A stretch of 64,000 bases of DNA from Varibaculum cambriense DSM 15806 (GCF_000420065.1 NZ_ATUF01000003.1:124001-188000); one strand, 5' to 3'. Shown: positions 35,167 through 45,288, counted from the stretch's first letter. Program-made: numbers and translations. Notes: generated by a model not told the origin, from the letters alone.

Positions 35167-35282
35167 TGCCACGAGCCGGGCTGGCTCGATAAAAGCACTC
35201 CGGGGACTCCATGACCTGCTACGCAGGTCAAGCTCCTCTCGTATCTTTTATCGGCCGCGCCCCGGATTGCCAGTTGCTGGCA
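35167..35282. ncRNA. Candidate structured RNA or compact repeat element
   Basis: About 116 bases between the PH-domain operon and the patatin gene with several perfect complementarities. TGCCA (35167-35171) can pair with TGGCA (35278-35282), closing the whole. CGATAAAAG (35187-35195) pairs with CTTTTATCG (35245-35253). TCCGGGG (35199-35205) pairs with CCCCGGA (35260-35266), crossing the previous stem like a pseudoknot or an alternative fold. TGACCTGC-TAC-GCAGGTCA forms a tight hairpin at 35212-35230. Two smaller hairpins are CGAGCC/GGCTCG (35172-35188) and GCCAG/CTGGC (35269-35281). No known RNA family is recognised and transcription is unproven. Confidence 0.35.
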
Positions 35283-35455
35283 CTACTAGCGCGGAAAATT
35301 TTTCTTCCTGCCGAAGATTGGGGAAACCTTGTGCTGTTTGTCGAATTCTTATGCCACCGCACCTGCTCAGATAAAACTTAGGCAAACTGGAATGCTGAAG
35401 TTACCCGAGTCTAGTACTATGTCAATCCGTATGATTGGTTTTGAGGTGAGATGGT

Positions 35456-36343
35456 ATGCAACAGTTTGAGAATAATATCTTGGACACTGCATTGCTGCTC
35501 GAAGGGGGAGGGATGCGGGGTAGCTACACCGCGGGTGCCATAAATATGCTCCTGGAAGCGGAAATCCACTTGAATTATGTCGCGGGAATTTCTGCAGGTG
35601 CTACCAACTTGGTGAACTATTTAGCTCGTCTTCCGCAGCGTTCAAAGCGCTGCTTTGTGGATATTAGTTCTGACCCCGACTTTGGCGGATGGAAAACGGT
35701 GCTAAAAGGTAAGGGGATTTTCGACACTCACCACATGTACTACGACCTGACCGAGCCTGGGGGAATGCTCGAGCTAGACTATGTGCGTTTCGCAGCAAAT
35801 CCAGCCGAATGGCGGATAGGTGTATACAACGCGCAACGCGGAGAGGAAATATATTTTTCCCAGAATCAGGTGGATTCGGAGCAAAAGCTGACTCACGTAT
35901 GCAAGGCTTCGGGATCCATGCCTATAGCTACCCCAGTCACTTATATAGCAGGTGAGGCCTGCATGGACGGAGCGATAGGCCCCAGCGGTGGAATTCCCTT
36001 GGACGTGGCGCAGGCAGATGGTTACGAAAAGTTCCTGGTTCTGCTGACCCGACCGCGGGAATACCTGAAAGAAAATCGCCTACCCGATTTGGCTTATCGC
36101 TGCTTGCTAGCGCGGTACCCGAAGGCTGCTCAGGCTCTTATTGAACGCCCCATAAATTACAACCGAACCCGAGCCGAACTAGAACGTTTAGAGTCCGAGG
36201 GTAAAGCTTATGTGTTCTATCCGCAGCATATGGGGGTGGCGAATTTTGAAGATAATCCCGCCAAGCTGGAAGAAAATTTCGCCGCCGGATACGAACAGAT
36301 GCGAAGGGAACTTCCAAAGGTCAAAGAGTTCTTATGGGGGTGA
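35456..36343 (+). CDS. Patatin-like phospholipase (YjjU-like)
   Basis: 295 residues. Serine hydrolase of the patatin fold with oxyanion loop EGGGMRGSY (about 18-26), nucleophile elbow GISAG (Ser about residue 45) and the dyad Asp in the segment CMDGAIG. No signal peptide, so it is likely cytoplasmic or membrane-associated. Family members act as lipases or acyl hydrolases; the substrate is not known. GAGG lies nine bases before ATG 35456. A hairpin terminator follows, so this seems a single-gene unit. Confidence 0.88.
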   Translation: MQQFENNILDTALLLEGGGMRGSYTAGAINMLLEAEIHLNYVAGISAGATNLVNYLARLPQRSKRCFVDISSDPDFGGWKTVLKGKGIFDTHHMYYDLTEPGGMLELDYVRFAANPAEWRIGVYNAQRGEEIYFSQNQVDSEQKLTHVCKASGSMPIATPVTYIAGEACMDGAIGPSGGIPLDVAQADGYEKFLVLLTRPREYLKENRLPDLAYRCLLARYPKAAQALIERPINYNRTRAELERLESEGKAYVFYPQHMGVANFEDNPAKLEENFAAGYEQMRRELPKVKEFLWG

Positions 36344-36366
36344 ATCTGAGCGGGTATCCCTGATCT

Positions 36367-36409
36367 GAATCCGGGGATGAACGCGCAAGACCTATGGAAA
36401 CCCGGATTC
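36367..36409 (+). terminator. Terminator after the patatin gene
   Basis: GAATCCGGG (36367-36375) is perfectly complementary to CCCGGATTC (36401-36409), followed by TTTCG; loop 25 bases. Confidence 0.5.
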
Positions 36410-36467
36410 TTTCGCGTGGGATTTCAGATGGACAACAGCATGCACTGTCAGAATTGCAACACAAGGT

Positions 36468-36473
36468 TATGAT
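36468..36473 (+). promoter_or_regulatory. Leaderless -10 element of the YhgE/Pip operon
   Basis: TATGAT (36468-36473) is six bases before ATG 36480; there is no ribosome binding site at a useful distance. Confidence 0.5.
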
Positions 36474-36479
36474 TACAAG

Positions 36480-39152
36480 ATGAAAGATAGCTGTCGGGTG
36501 CTTACTCGTGACGTAAAGCGGATTTTCGCGGTTCCGCGATCCCTGATTATCGTCATCGGTATCTTGGTCACCCCAGCCCTGTACACTTGGCTGAATATTT
36601 TGGCCTTTTGGAACCCCTACAACGCAACGGAAAACCTCCCCATTGCGGTAGTGAATAACGATGTGGGAACGGAATCCTCACTGACTGGTCAGCTAAATGT
36701 TGGCGACCTGGTAGTTGACAAATTGTCAGAGAATAAGCAGCTGGGCTGGCAGTTTACAGATCAAGCCACAGCCAATCACAAAATCAGAACCGGGGAAGTT
36801 TATGCGACTTTTGTCATCCCCAAGACCTTTAGTAAAGATTTAGTCGATATTTTCAGCGGCCAACTCCATCAGCCGACCATCGCATACAACGTAAATGAAA
36901 AGAAAGGCGCTATTGCCCCTAAAATTACCGATGCGGGATCAAATGAACTCGATATTCAAATCACCTCAACTTTCCGGGGCAAGGTAGGCGAGGCCATTGC
37001 GCAAGCTTTGCGCGACGGTGCCCTAGAGATCGACATAAATGTTGCTGATGCTCAGGGCAGTGCTTTAGATGCCTTGGGCGGCATTAACCGGGATCTGGCC
37101 GATGCGCAAGGCACCTTGGATTCCGCCAGTGCATCTTTGACAGGTTCCTTACAGACTATGAAAAAAGTCCGGGCTACGCTGGCTGCAGCTGACCCGGCAT
37201 TGGCTGATGTTTCCGCGGCTTTGAGCGACGCGCAAGATGTTTTAGGGACAGTCGTCTCCGATGCTTCCGAGTTTGCTGCCCAGGCGGGACAAGCCAGTAT
37301 TAGCGCCCAAAAAGCACTCAATGAATCCTCAGCGGCCGCGGATTCAGCGGTCTCGAATGCGACAAATAAACTCGCCGAAATAGACTCGCAGCTGCAATCC
37401 GGCATTAAAAGAGCGGATACTTCGATTGAGAAAATGCGTGAGCAGATTGCGATTTTAGAAAGATTCCCGCAGACACAAAAGCTCGCTGCGAAGTTGAAAT
37501 CTCAGCTGGACGAGATACAGGATCTGCTCGACAAGGTCGGGAAAACCGGTTCGGATGCTACCAAGGCTAGCAAGGATTTGCAGGCACTGATGAAATCCTT
37601 TAATCAGTCTCTGACGGACGCGCAACACGGCTCCACTGGTTTGCGGGAGCAGTCCACTCGAACCGCATCTCAGTTAAACTCCCAGGTGACGCAACTGTCG
37701 GCGCAGTTGGGAGCCATCAACTCCGCGGTGGGCACCGCGCGGATTTCCCTTAAAGAAATTTCTACACTGACCCACGGGATCGATGACCAGATTAGGGATA
37801 CCCAAAATGTGCTTGATCAGATGCAGGACAACCTGAACCTGCTGTCCAATACGGCTAGCGGGGCGCAAACCGATGTGGCGACTCTGGCTACCGCGCTCCG
37901 GACGGGACCCTTGGAAACAGTCATTGGGCTCGATCCGACCAATATCGGACGCTACCTAACCTCACCAGTAAAATTCGACCAGCAGACGCTCTTTCCCATC
38001 AACTCTTATGGTTCGGGAATGGCGGCCATGTTCCTCAATCTCTCCCTGTGGATTGGTGCGCTCATCCTGGTCATAATTTTCCGGGTAGAAGTCGATAAAG
38101 AAGGCTTTGACTGGTTGAGTTTGCGCTCGGCTTATCTGGGGCGATTCATGCTCTCCGGGGTGCTGTCCATAGGGCAGGGGCTAATTGTCAGCGTGGGTAG
38201 TTTGCTGCTGGGAGTGAAAGCCGCCAACGCTCCCGCTTTCATTGCTACCTCCATGCTGATCGGCCCGTGTTATTTGGCAATTATCTATGCTTTAGCAGCT
38301 GCGTTCAGTCACGTGGGACGAGCCCTGGCAATTTTGCTGGTGGTGTTGCAGATTCCCGGCGCCTCGGGCATCTATCCAATCGAGCTCATGCCCAGATTCT
38401 TCCGCCAACTGTACCCAATGCTCCCGTTTTCTTACGGCATCGACGCGATCCGAGAAACTATCGGCGGGTTCTATCACGGGCGGTTCTGGCATGTTATGAC
38501 GATTTTATTGCTCATGAGCGTCACCATGTTCCTGCTAGGGTTTGTGGGGAGGCGTCGTTTCGGTTACTTCACCCAGTTGTTCTACGATGATTTGGCTCGC
38601 ACCGAACTGGTCGTGAATGAAGACGTTCAGCTACAAAGTCGCGGTTACCGCTTGAGTAACATCATTGCGCTGCTAGCGAACCGGAAAGAATTTTCCACCC
38701 GTATCCGGCGACGTCAAGAAGAGTTCAATGCCCGCTATCCCGCTTTGATTAATGGACTGAGCAGCGTGGGGATTTTGGGACTGGTTGTGCTCGGGATGAT
38801 TTCCTGGCTTACCTCCGCCAGTAAACCAGTGCTTCTGGGGATAGTAGCGGTTTGGGGAGTGGCCATCATGGGGACTCTGGTTGGCGTAGCGGTACTCAAG
38901 AGCTCCATCGAACGAGCCGAGAGGCTGTCGCATCTGACGGAAGATGAACTTTTCGAGAGCCTTGCTCGCCAGCGAGAAGCGAATGCTATAAAAACCGAAA
39001 ATCGGTCGGAGAACCCGAGCAGCGAACATTACCGCAGTCGCAGTAAACGTCGCCTCCTTAGCGCGTCTGTGCGGGCAGACGCTGCGGATGAAAGTACCGA
39101 GGAATCGTTGGGCGAATCCGATGCCTCCGCAACCAGTGAGGAGACGCGATGA
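36480..39152 (+). CDS. YhgE/Pip-family membrane protein (1)
   Basis: 890 residues. The N-terminal membrane helix and the conserved block after it (TPALYTWLNILAFWNPY, then PIAVVNNDVG) mark the YhgE/Pip family (phage infection protein, EsaA-related). A long extracytoplasmic helical region follows (about 180-470) with Ala/Asp/Gln-rich coiled-coil character. Then come six ABC-2-like C-terminal helices (about 515-690). Beyond the usual end there is an extra cytosolic stretch, two more helices (about 765-810) and a Ser/Glu-rich tail. The family functions in export or as phage receptor, but no general substrate is known. It overlaps the next gene by four bases. Confidence 0.85.
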   Translation: MKDSCRVLTRDVKRIFAVPRSLIIVIGILVTPALYTWLNILAFWNPYNATENLPIAVVNNDVGTESSLTGQLNVGDLVVDKLSENKQLGWQFTDQATANHKIRTGEVYATFVIPKTFSKDLVDIFSGQLHQPTIAYNVNEKKGAIAPKITDAGSNELDIQITSTFRGKVGEAIAQALRDGALEIDINVADAQGSALDALGGINRDLADAQGTLDSASASLTGSLQTMKKVRATLAAADPALADVSAALSDAQDVLGTVVSDASEFAAQAGQASISAQKALNESSAAADSAVSNATNKLAEIDSQLQSGIKRADTSIEKMREQIAILERFPQTQKLAAKLKSQLDEIQDLLDKVGKTGSDATKASKDLQALMKSFNQSLTDAQHGSTGLREQSTRTASQLNSQVTQLSAQLGAINSAVGTARISLKEISTLTHGIDDQIRDTQNVLDQMQDNLNLLSNTASGAQTDVATLATALRTGPLETVIGLDPTNIGRYLTSPVKFDQQTLFPINSYGSGMAAMFLNLSLWIGALILVIIFRVEVDKEGFDWLSLRSAYLGRFMLSGVLSIGQGLIVSVGSLLLGVKAANAPAFIATSMLIGPCYLAIIYALAAAFSHVGRALAILLVVLQIPGASGIYPIELMPRFFRQLYPMLPFSYGIDAIRETIGGFYHGRFWHVMTILLLMSVTMFLLGFVGRRRFGYFTQLFYDDLARTELVVNEDVQLQSRGYRLSNIIALLANRKEFSTRIRRRQEEFNARYPALINGLSSVGILGLVVLGMISWLTSASKPVLLGIVAVWGVAIMGTLVGVAVLKSSIERAERLSHLTEDELFESLARQREANAIKTENRSENPSSEHYRSRSKRRLLSASVRADAADESTEESLGESDASATSEETR

Positions 39153-41500
39153 ACGAAGTACTTTTCATTATCCGAGACGACTTTCGTCAGATTCGCAGCA
39201 GTATCATGGTTCGGATTTCCCTGGTCCTGTTGATTGTCGTTCCTATGTTCTTCACCTGGTTCAACGTCTTGGCTACCTGGGATCCCTTCTCAAATTCGGG
39301 ACGGCTGAAGATTGCCGTGGCCAACACCGACGAGGGTTACACCAGCAAAATACTGAACGTCAAAGTCAATGTGGGGGACACGGTACTCAAAGAACTGGCA
39401 GTAAATGACCAGTTTGATTGGATAATAACCAGCAAAGATCAGGCTTTGGAGGGTACGCGTTCGGGGGAATATTACGCGACAATTGTGTTACCGGAGGATT
39501 TTTCAAAGTCCATGTTTACCTTCTATGCCGGCGGAGCTGCCCCGGCAAATATCACGCTGCACACCAACGAAAAGAAGAACCCACTCTCAGCCAATCTCAC
39601 CACGCAAGGCGCTCAGGGGGTCACCGCGCAAATCAACACGGCTTTTTCGCAAACCTTGGCAGAAGCCGCCGTGGCTATCGCTGAGGACGTGTCCTCTTAT
39701 CTAGAGACTGCTGATACTCAGGCAGCTCTGGATCGGCTGAGCAACCACCTCGAAACCCTCTCTGCACAACTGAATTCCGGGGCGAACACCGTTAGTTCTC
39801 TGTCTACCTTGATAGGTTCGGCGGTGCCGCTGGCCACCGGAGCAAAACAGCTGGCTGCAGGGGTGCAGGATTCCTTTGAGGAGGCTGTTGACTCCACATT
39901 TGATTCCGGGAGAAAAGGTGCTGGCGGAACCACCAATCCCTTCGCATCCGTATCCTCTAGGCTCGACGATGCGGTGAGACTGGCAGAAGGCAATATCTCC
40001 GATCTGCAAAAACAATTAGACAAATTGCTGAATTCGGCAACTAGCGCCAGCCAAAGCAGTGCGGACACAGTCGAACAGCTGAAAATCTTGTTGGATAAAC
40101 AAATCGCTGGTTTCCAACAAACGCGGGACGCACTCGAGCGTGCACTGGGGCCGGACGGGGCGGATTTAGAAGGGAAGGATCCGGCTGTCGACCGCTTGCT
40201 GGCCGAGATGGATGCGGCGATTACTCGCCAACAAATCTTGTCGGAGCGACTGGGCAGTATTGCATCTGACCTCCGCAGGGGAGTAACTGTAGATTCTGAC
40301 CTGAGAAAGAATGCCCGTCAAGCCATAGCAGACGCGCAAAAAGCTATTGCTACTGCTCGATCCAATTTTGAGAAAAACTTACAGCCAAAAATTGAGAGCC
40401 TGCGTAAGAACCTGGATTCTGCCGGAAAAAATGTGAAGATTTTCCGTTCCTATCTGCAGGCGGTGCAAACCGATCTGTCGGAAAGTGCGGGCGGGATGAT
40501 TGCGAGTATGCGTCGCTCCCAAAAGACCTTGGACAATACCGCGAAAAAGATGCGTGACGGAGCCCGCCGCTTGGATCAGGCTCGGGAACAGATTTCATCT
40601 GCCCAGTCGCAAGGGGACTTGAAAAAAATCGCCACCACCTTGGGAGCTGACCCCAAAGATTTTGCCCGTCTAATTTCTTCCCCCATAGCGGTAAAACGCA
40701 ATGCGGTGTTCCCAGTCGTCACTTTTGGGGTAGGGATGACTCCACTATTCACCGTTATCGCCCTATGGGTGGGGGCGCTTCTGGCGGGGGTTTTCCTGCG
40801 TACTGATGTTTCTGAGAATGTGGGCAAACGCTACCTGGCCAGTAGGGGAGCCCGGAAAGATCCTGATGCGACCGCTGGGGCAGATGCGAATGCGGAGGAA
40901 TCGTCCCGGTTGGAAGGGGCAGACACGGAAGCTAGTGAAGCAGAATCGACTCCAGAGGCGAAAACAGCCGCTAAAGCCGCGGGAAAAAAGCCTGTATTTA
41001 CCGGGGCTCAAGAGTACCTGGGGCGCTACTTTATGTTTTGGGTGATTGGGATGGCGCAATCCACGTTGCTGATGGTTGGGCTGATTGTGTTTGTGGAGAT
41101 CAAACCAGCCCATCCCTTCCTACTGATCTTGGCAGGATGGGTAATTTCCACCGTCTTTACCGTTATCGTGTATACCTTGGTGGTAGCACTTGCTAATGCG
41201 GGTAAAGCCTTAGCGGTGTTGTTACTGGTGTTACAGATTTCTGCTGCTGGTGGAGCATATCCGTTGGAACTATTGCCGCAATGGTTCCAAAACATCAGTC
41301 CCTGGCTGCCCGCCACCTATGCGATTAACTTAATGCGTTCGGCTATCGCCGGGATTTATGCGGGGGATTTTGCTTATAACCTGGTGATACTCCTGGTATT
41401 CCTGATTCCGAACTTGGTGCTGGGGCTAGTTTTGCGGCGTACGATTGCCGGGCGGATCCACGATATGGCCAAAGAGGTGGAAAAAACGAAAGTCATGTAG
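39149..41500 (+). CDS. YhgE/Pip-family membrane protein (2)
   Basis: 783 residues. Same layout as its neighbour: membrane helix with FTWFNVLATWDPFSNSG, then KIAVANTDEG, a long helical outer region (about 170-500) and five to six C-terminal helices. A charged Ala/Glu/Asp-rich cytosolic insert (about 560-615) separates the first of these helices from the rest. ATGA overlap with the previous gene implies a heteromeric complex. Function as a transporter or scaffold is inferred from the ABC-2-like fold only. Confidence 0.85.
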   Translation: MNEVLFIIRDDFRQIRSSIMVRISLVLLIVVPMFFTWFNVLATWDPFSNSGRLKIAVANTDEGYTSKILNVKVNVGDTVLKELAVNDQFDWIITSKDQALEGTRSGEYYATIVLPEDFSKSMFTFYAGGAAPANITLHTNEKKNPLSANLTTQGAQGVTAQINTAFSQTLAEAAVAIAEDVSSYLETADTQAALDRLSNHLETLSAQLNSGANTVSSLSTLIGSAVPLATGAKQLAAGVQDSFEEAVDSTFDSGRKGAGGTTNPFASVSSRLDDAVRLAEGNISDLQKQLDKLLNSATSASQSSADTVEQLKILLDKQIAGFQQTRDALERALGPDGADLEGKDPAVDRLLAEMDAAITRQQILSERLGSIASDLRRGVTVDSDLRKNARQAIADAQKAIATARSNFEKNLQPKIESLRKNLDSAGKNVKIFRSYLQAVQTDLSESAGGMIASMRRSQKTLDNTAKKMRDGARRLDQAREQISSAQSQGDLKKIATTLGADPKDFARLISSPIAVKRNAVFPVVTFGVGMTPLFTVIALWVGALLAGVFLRTDVSENVGKRYLASRGARKDPDATAGADANAEESSRLEGADTEASEAESTPEAKTAAKAAGKKPVFTGAQEYLGRYFMFWVIGMAQSTLLMVGLIVFVEIKPAHPFLLILAGWVISTVFTVIVYTLVVALANAGKALAVLLLVLQISAAGGAYPLELLPQWFQNISPWLPATYAINLMRSAIAGIYAGDFAYNLVILLVFLIPNLVLGLVLRRTIAGRIHDMAKEVEKTKVM

Positions 41501-41598
41501 CCCGGGCAGGGTGTGCGCGGGGTGGCCGGGCTTTGCCAGTGGAAGGTCGGGAGGAAAAATCCAGCCTCCTCGCGCCCTGGCAGTCCCGCGCCACCGAA

Positions 41599-43890
41599 TC
41601 AGCTACGCAGGTTTTCTTTGGCTATGTGGGTGCTGCGGTCAAAGTCCTCAACGTTATTGGCGGAGTTCGCGCCTAAGGGGGAAGAAACCAAAGGCACTTT
41701 CTTGAAAGTCAGCGCCGGGTCGTAAGGCATGGGACGCTGGCCTTTGCGGCGCGCGGTGGAAATGATGGTCGCCACCCAGGCCAGGAGCGTCCAGATCGCC
41801 AGCACCAGTAGTGCCTTGCCAAATAACAGATCTCCGCCGGCGATCGCGGCGCGGATAGTACGCGCCACATGGGTCATGGGGAGCAGGGGGCTGAGGAACT
41901 GGAAGAACCTCGGCGCGGTTTCTACCGGGAAAGTTGCACCGGTGGAGGTAATTTGCAAACACAGTAGGATTACCGAAAGGGCGCGTCCTCGATATCCGAG
42001 GGCGGCTACACAGGCTTGGTTTACTGCCACGAATCCAATGGAGGCTAATACTGCTATCAGCAATAGTGCCCCAAAATTTTGGGCATCTAGCTTTAGGAAC
42101 AGTTGCAGGCCAGTTACTACGGTAACTGCTTGCAGAGCTCCGAAGAGCGACCCGATCGCCATAGATCGGAAACCGCAGCTCCAGAAACTCTCTTCGGGGC
42201 GACGCCGTAAATCTAGAGCCGGGAAAATCAAGAAGATCGCAATCCCACCGATCCACAAGCAGAGCGCCATGAAGAAGGGGGCGAATCCGGCGCCGTTATC
42301 ATGGACCGGGTTTTGACGGATAGATTCCACATCGGCGACTCCACTAGCCGCTTGGGCGACCTTTTGGGCCTGTCCCTTTTCAACGGTAGGCACCTGCTTA
42401 GCGCCATCGCGCAGTCCATCTTCCAGGCTGGAAGCACCTGCAGTCAGTTTTCCGATTCCACTCGATAACTGTTTTCCGCCATTGGAGGCTTTGCTCGCCC
42501 CTTGGGAAAGGGAATCAAGACCGCCACTGAGAGCATTAGCCCCCGTGCGTAACTGCGCGGAATTCTTATCTAGGGTAGAGGCTCCGGCAGAAAGCTTCTG
42601 CACCCCCCGTTGCGCCTGGTCTAAACCATTCGCCAAGGCATAAGTGCCATCTTTTAGAGTCGGCTTTTGCTTTCCGGCTTGGGCGGGCGGAGTGAGAGCG
42701 GTTTGCCGGCTCAGCTCCTTAACTCCTTTATCGGCTGCGTTCAGCTTCGCTTTCATTTGCTGCGGGTCAAGCTGGGATAACTTTCCTACCATTTGTAGCA
42801 TTCCCTGTGCTTGAGCAATCTTTGTCGAAAGTTGTTGCAGGGTTAATCCCTGCTCAGAAGCCATTTTGGCTAGAGCGACGCACTGGGGAAATGTGGGAAG
42901 CACTGCGGGAGGTACCTGCGCGCACTGGTCAACTGCGCCCTTAAACTGGGTAAGGAACTGGGCGATTTTTGCGGTATCGACTCCAGAATTTGCTAGGGGA
43001 GCCAGCAAATCAATCAACTGGTTCCCATCTTTTGCCAGTTTGCTAACTTCAGGTTGCATAGCAGCTATCTGCTGGTGAATTTGATCAATACCGCCATCAA
43101 CTTGTTTGGCTCCCGCAGTTAGTTTTGGCATATTCCCATTGAGCTGCCCTAGTCCGGAGCTGAGACTGGAAACCCCGCCGGTATAGGCGGTGATTCCATC
43201 CCTTAGTTTCAGGGAGCCATCGCGAATCTTGACACTGCCATCAGCTAATTCGCCTAATCCCACTACTAGGGTATCGGCTCCACTTCCTAACTGATCTCCG
43301 CCGTCGGCAAGTTTTCCGGCGCCAGAGGCCGCATCGAGGAACCCATCCTTTAGAGGGCCGGTGGAAAGCAATAGTTGATCGATATATCCGGCGGCGCCCT
43401 CAGTAGAGAGCGCCGCTTGGAGAGCTAAAGCTGCCGAGGTGGCCATGGTACCTTGCAGATAGTTCACCGCGTCATCGGTTCGCAGCTCTAATTGAGCCTT
43501 TCTCGCGGGAACTTCATTTTCTGGGTCGGCGAGTTTGGAATAAGCACTAGAAAGATTATTGGGGATGAGGAGTAGTGCCTTATAGGTACCATCTTTTAAC
43601 CCGGATTTAGCTTGCGGTAGGGAAGCTTTCGTCCAGTCGAAACCGGGGGCATCGTCTTTATAGAGTTCTTTTTCCAGGCTGGCACCCAGATTGATCGTCT
43701 TTTCGCCATTAGCGCTGATAGCGGTAGCTGGTTGGTCTAGGTTTACCACTGCGGCTTTCAGGAGGTTAACCCGTTGCATCGGATCCTCGTACGCCCAGGT
43801 AAACAGCCCGGAATACATTAACGGAATCACCAGGATGCCGAGAATTACCACCAGGTTGGAAAGAGTGTTCCAACGGTATTTCTTCTCCAT
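41599..43890 (-). CDS. YhgE/Pip-family membrane protein (3), convergent
   Basis: 763 residues from ATG 43890 (CGGAGG directly upstream); ATG 43920 would add ten residues. N-terminal helix with PLMYSGLFTWAYEDP, then KAAVVNLDQPA. The outer region (about 180-530) contains many short imperfect repeats of the type LADG-x-LGSG / LRDG that are typical of the YhgE and MmpL-like beta-helical/coiled region. Six C-terminal helices follow. It is convergent with gene 2 and only distantly similar to genes 1 and 2. The adjacent thyA/folA genes show no link. Confidence 0.85.
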   Translation of the reverse strand: MEKKYRWNTLSNLVVILGILVIPLMYSGLFTWAYEDPMQRVNLLKAAVVNLDQPATAISANGEKTINLGASLEKELYKDDAPGFDWTKASLPQAKSGLKDGTYKALLLIPNNLSSAYSKLADPENEVPARKAQLELRTDDAVNYLQGTMATSAALALQAALSTEGAAGYIDQLLLSTGPLKDGFLDAASGAGKLADGGDQLGSGADTLVVGLGELADGSVKIRDGSLKLRDGITAYTGGVSSLSSGLGQLNGNMPKLTAGAKQVDGGIDQIHQQIAAMQPEVSKLAKDGNQLIDLLAPLANSGVDTAKIAQFLTQFKGAVDQCAQVPPAVLPTFPQCVALAKMASEQGLTLQQLSTKIAQAQGMLQMVGKLSQLDPQQMKAKLNAADKGVKELSRQTALTPPAQAGKQKPTLKDGTYALANGLDQAQRGVQKLSAGASTLDKNSAQLRTGANALSGGLDSLSQGASKASNGGKQLSSGIGKLTAGASSLEDGLRDGAKQVPTVEKGQAQKVAQAASGVADVESIRQNPVHDNGAGFAPFFMALCLWIGGIAIFLIFPALDLRRRPEESFWSCGFRSMAIGSLFGALQAVTVVTGLQLFLKLDAQNFGALLLIAVLASIGFVAVNQACVAALGYRGRALSVILLCLQITSTGATFPVETAPRFFQFLSPLLPMTHVARTIRAAIAGGDLLFGKALLVLAIWTLLAWVATIISTARRKGQRPMPYDPALTFKKVPLVSSPLGANSANNVEDFDRSTHIAKENLRS

Positions 43891-43959
43891 CGTGCCTCCG
43901 AATGTTTTTGACTCACTCATTTTCTAAATGGTTAGGATACCCCTAGGTAATAGGCAGTG

Positions 43960-44484
43960 TTAACTGTTGTTTAGGCTGGCTTTTCGGTAGTAAACCAGCT
44001 TCCAGCGGCAATCCCCAGAAACAGGGCGAAACTCGCTATCGGAACGCTCAGTATCCATTTCCCAAAGCTGCGGAGAAATAGTGGGGGCGTGGGCATAACT
44101 GGGGTCATCTCCTACATCTAAATCCAGGTAGCTAACCACTAGTTCATCAGCTATCTCCATCCCCTCTTCATAGAGGCGGGCTCCACCGGTGATCCAGCAT
44201 TTTTGTGCCCCGGAGGCTGCTGCCAATGCTAGCGCTTGGGGAATAGAGGTCGCTACTTTCGCCTCGCTAGCCTGGTAATCCTCTCGCGTAGTTAGCACAA
44301 TATTTAGCCGTCCGGGAAGAGCTCGTTTCCCTAAAGCTTCAAAGGAACGGCGACCCATAATAATCGGACTTCCGATAGTGGTGGCTTTAAAATGTTTGAA
44401 GTCAGCGGGAACATGCCAGAGCATTCCCTGGCCATTGCCAATTACACGGTGCGCGGCTTGCGCCCAGATCATGCCAATCTTCAT
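43960..44484 (-). CDS. folA: Dihydrofolate reductase
   Basis: 174 residues. Reduces dihydrofolate with NADPH. Conserved parts: IGMIWAQAAHRVIGNGQGMLWHVPADFKHF (with Asp for substrate binding), GSPIIMGRRSFEALG, RLNIVLTTR and ITGGARLYEEG. An AGGAGG site precedes the ATG. It starts nine bases after thyA on the same strand; the pair recycles the dihydrofolate made by thymidylate synthase. Confidence 0.94.
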   Translation of the reverse strand: MKIGMIWAQAAHRVIGNGQGMLWHVPADFKHFKATTIGSPIIMGRRSFEALGKRALPGRLNIVLTTREDYQASEAKVATSIPQALALAAASGAQKCWITGGARLYEEGMEIADELVVSYLDLDVGDDPSYAHAPTISPQLWEMDTERSDSEFRPVSGDCRWKLVYYRKASLNNS

Positions 44485-44493
44485 CGCTGCCTC

Positions 44494-45288
44494 CTAAACC
44501 GCTATCGGAGCCTTAATGGTCGGATGGTGGCGGTAGTTCTCAATCTCGATATCTTCCCACTTATAGGCATAAAGATTGTCGGCGCGGTTAAGACGCAAAG
44601 TGGGGAAGGAGTAGGGCTCGCGGGAAAGTTGCTCGCGCACCTGCTCTACATGGTTGTTGTAAATATGGCAATCCCCGCCGGTCCAAATCAGCTCCCCGAC
44701 TTCTAGCCCGCTTTGTTGAGCCAGCATATGGGTGAGCAAAGAATAGGAAGCGATATTAAAAGGAACGCCCAGGAACATATCGCAAGAACGCTGATACACC
44801 TGCAAAGACAGGCGTCCACCTGCCACATAGGCTTGGAATAGTAGGTGGCAGGGGGCAAGCGCCATTTTATCCAGCTCAGAAACATTCCAAGCAGATACCA
44901 GCATCCGGCGCGAGGACGGATCATTCTTAATGGTAGAAAGCAGGTTTTCGATCTGGTCGATATTGCCATGAGGGCTGGGCCAAGAACGCCACTGCACCCC
45001 GTAAACCGGCCCTAGCTCGCCCTCTTTATCCGCCCAATCATCCCAAATATGAACGTTTTTGTCCTGTAGGGGATGCACATTAGAGTTGCCGGATAAGAAC
45101 CAGAACAGTTCCTCGGCGACTCCCCGCATGAACACTCGCTTAGTGGTAATCAGGGGGAAAGAATCTCCCAAGTTGTAGCGTAGCTGGGCTCCGAAAAGTG
45201 AGCGGGTGCCGGTTCCGGTACGATCGGCCTTCTCGCTGCCAGTTTCTAAAATCTTGGCCAGTAAATCTTCATATTGCCTATCTGCCAC
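44494..45288 (-). CDS. thyA: Thymidylate synthase
   Basis: 264 residues, the standard bacterial ThyA length. Methylates dUMP using methylene-tetrahydrofolate. Motifs [27 protein letters not shown], the active-site Cys in [11 protein letters not shown], and [20 protein letters not shown] are intact. Start GTG 45288 with AAAGG upstream. First gene of a thyA-folA operon. Confidence 0.96.
   Translation of the reverse strand: MADRQYEDLLAKILETGSEKADRTGTGTRSLFGAQLRYNLGDSFPLITTKRVFMRGVAEELFWFLSGNSNVHPLQDKNVHIWDDWADKEGELGPVYGVQWRSWPSPHGNIDQIENLLSTIKNDPSSRRMLVSAWNVSELDKMALAPCHLLFQAYVAGGRLSLQVYQRSCDMFLGVPFNIASYSLLTHMLAQQSGLEVGELIWTGGDCHIYNNHVEQVREQLSREPYSFPTLRLNRADNLYAYKWEDIEIENYRHHPTIKAPIAV

Noticed and set aside
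41729-42316. 195-codon plus-strand frame opposite the third YhgE/Pip gene.
   Set aside because: It lies wholly within a well-supported gene and shows no recognisable protein features.
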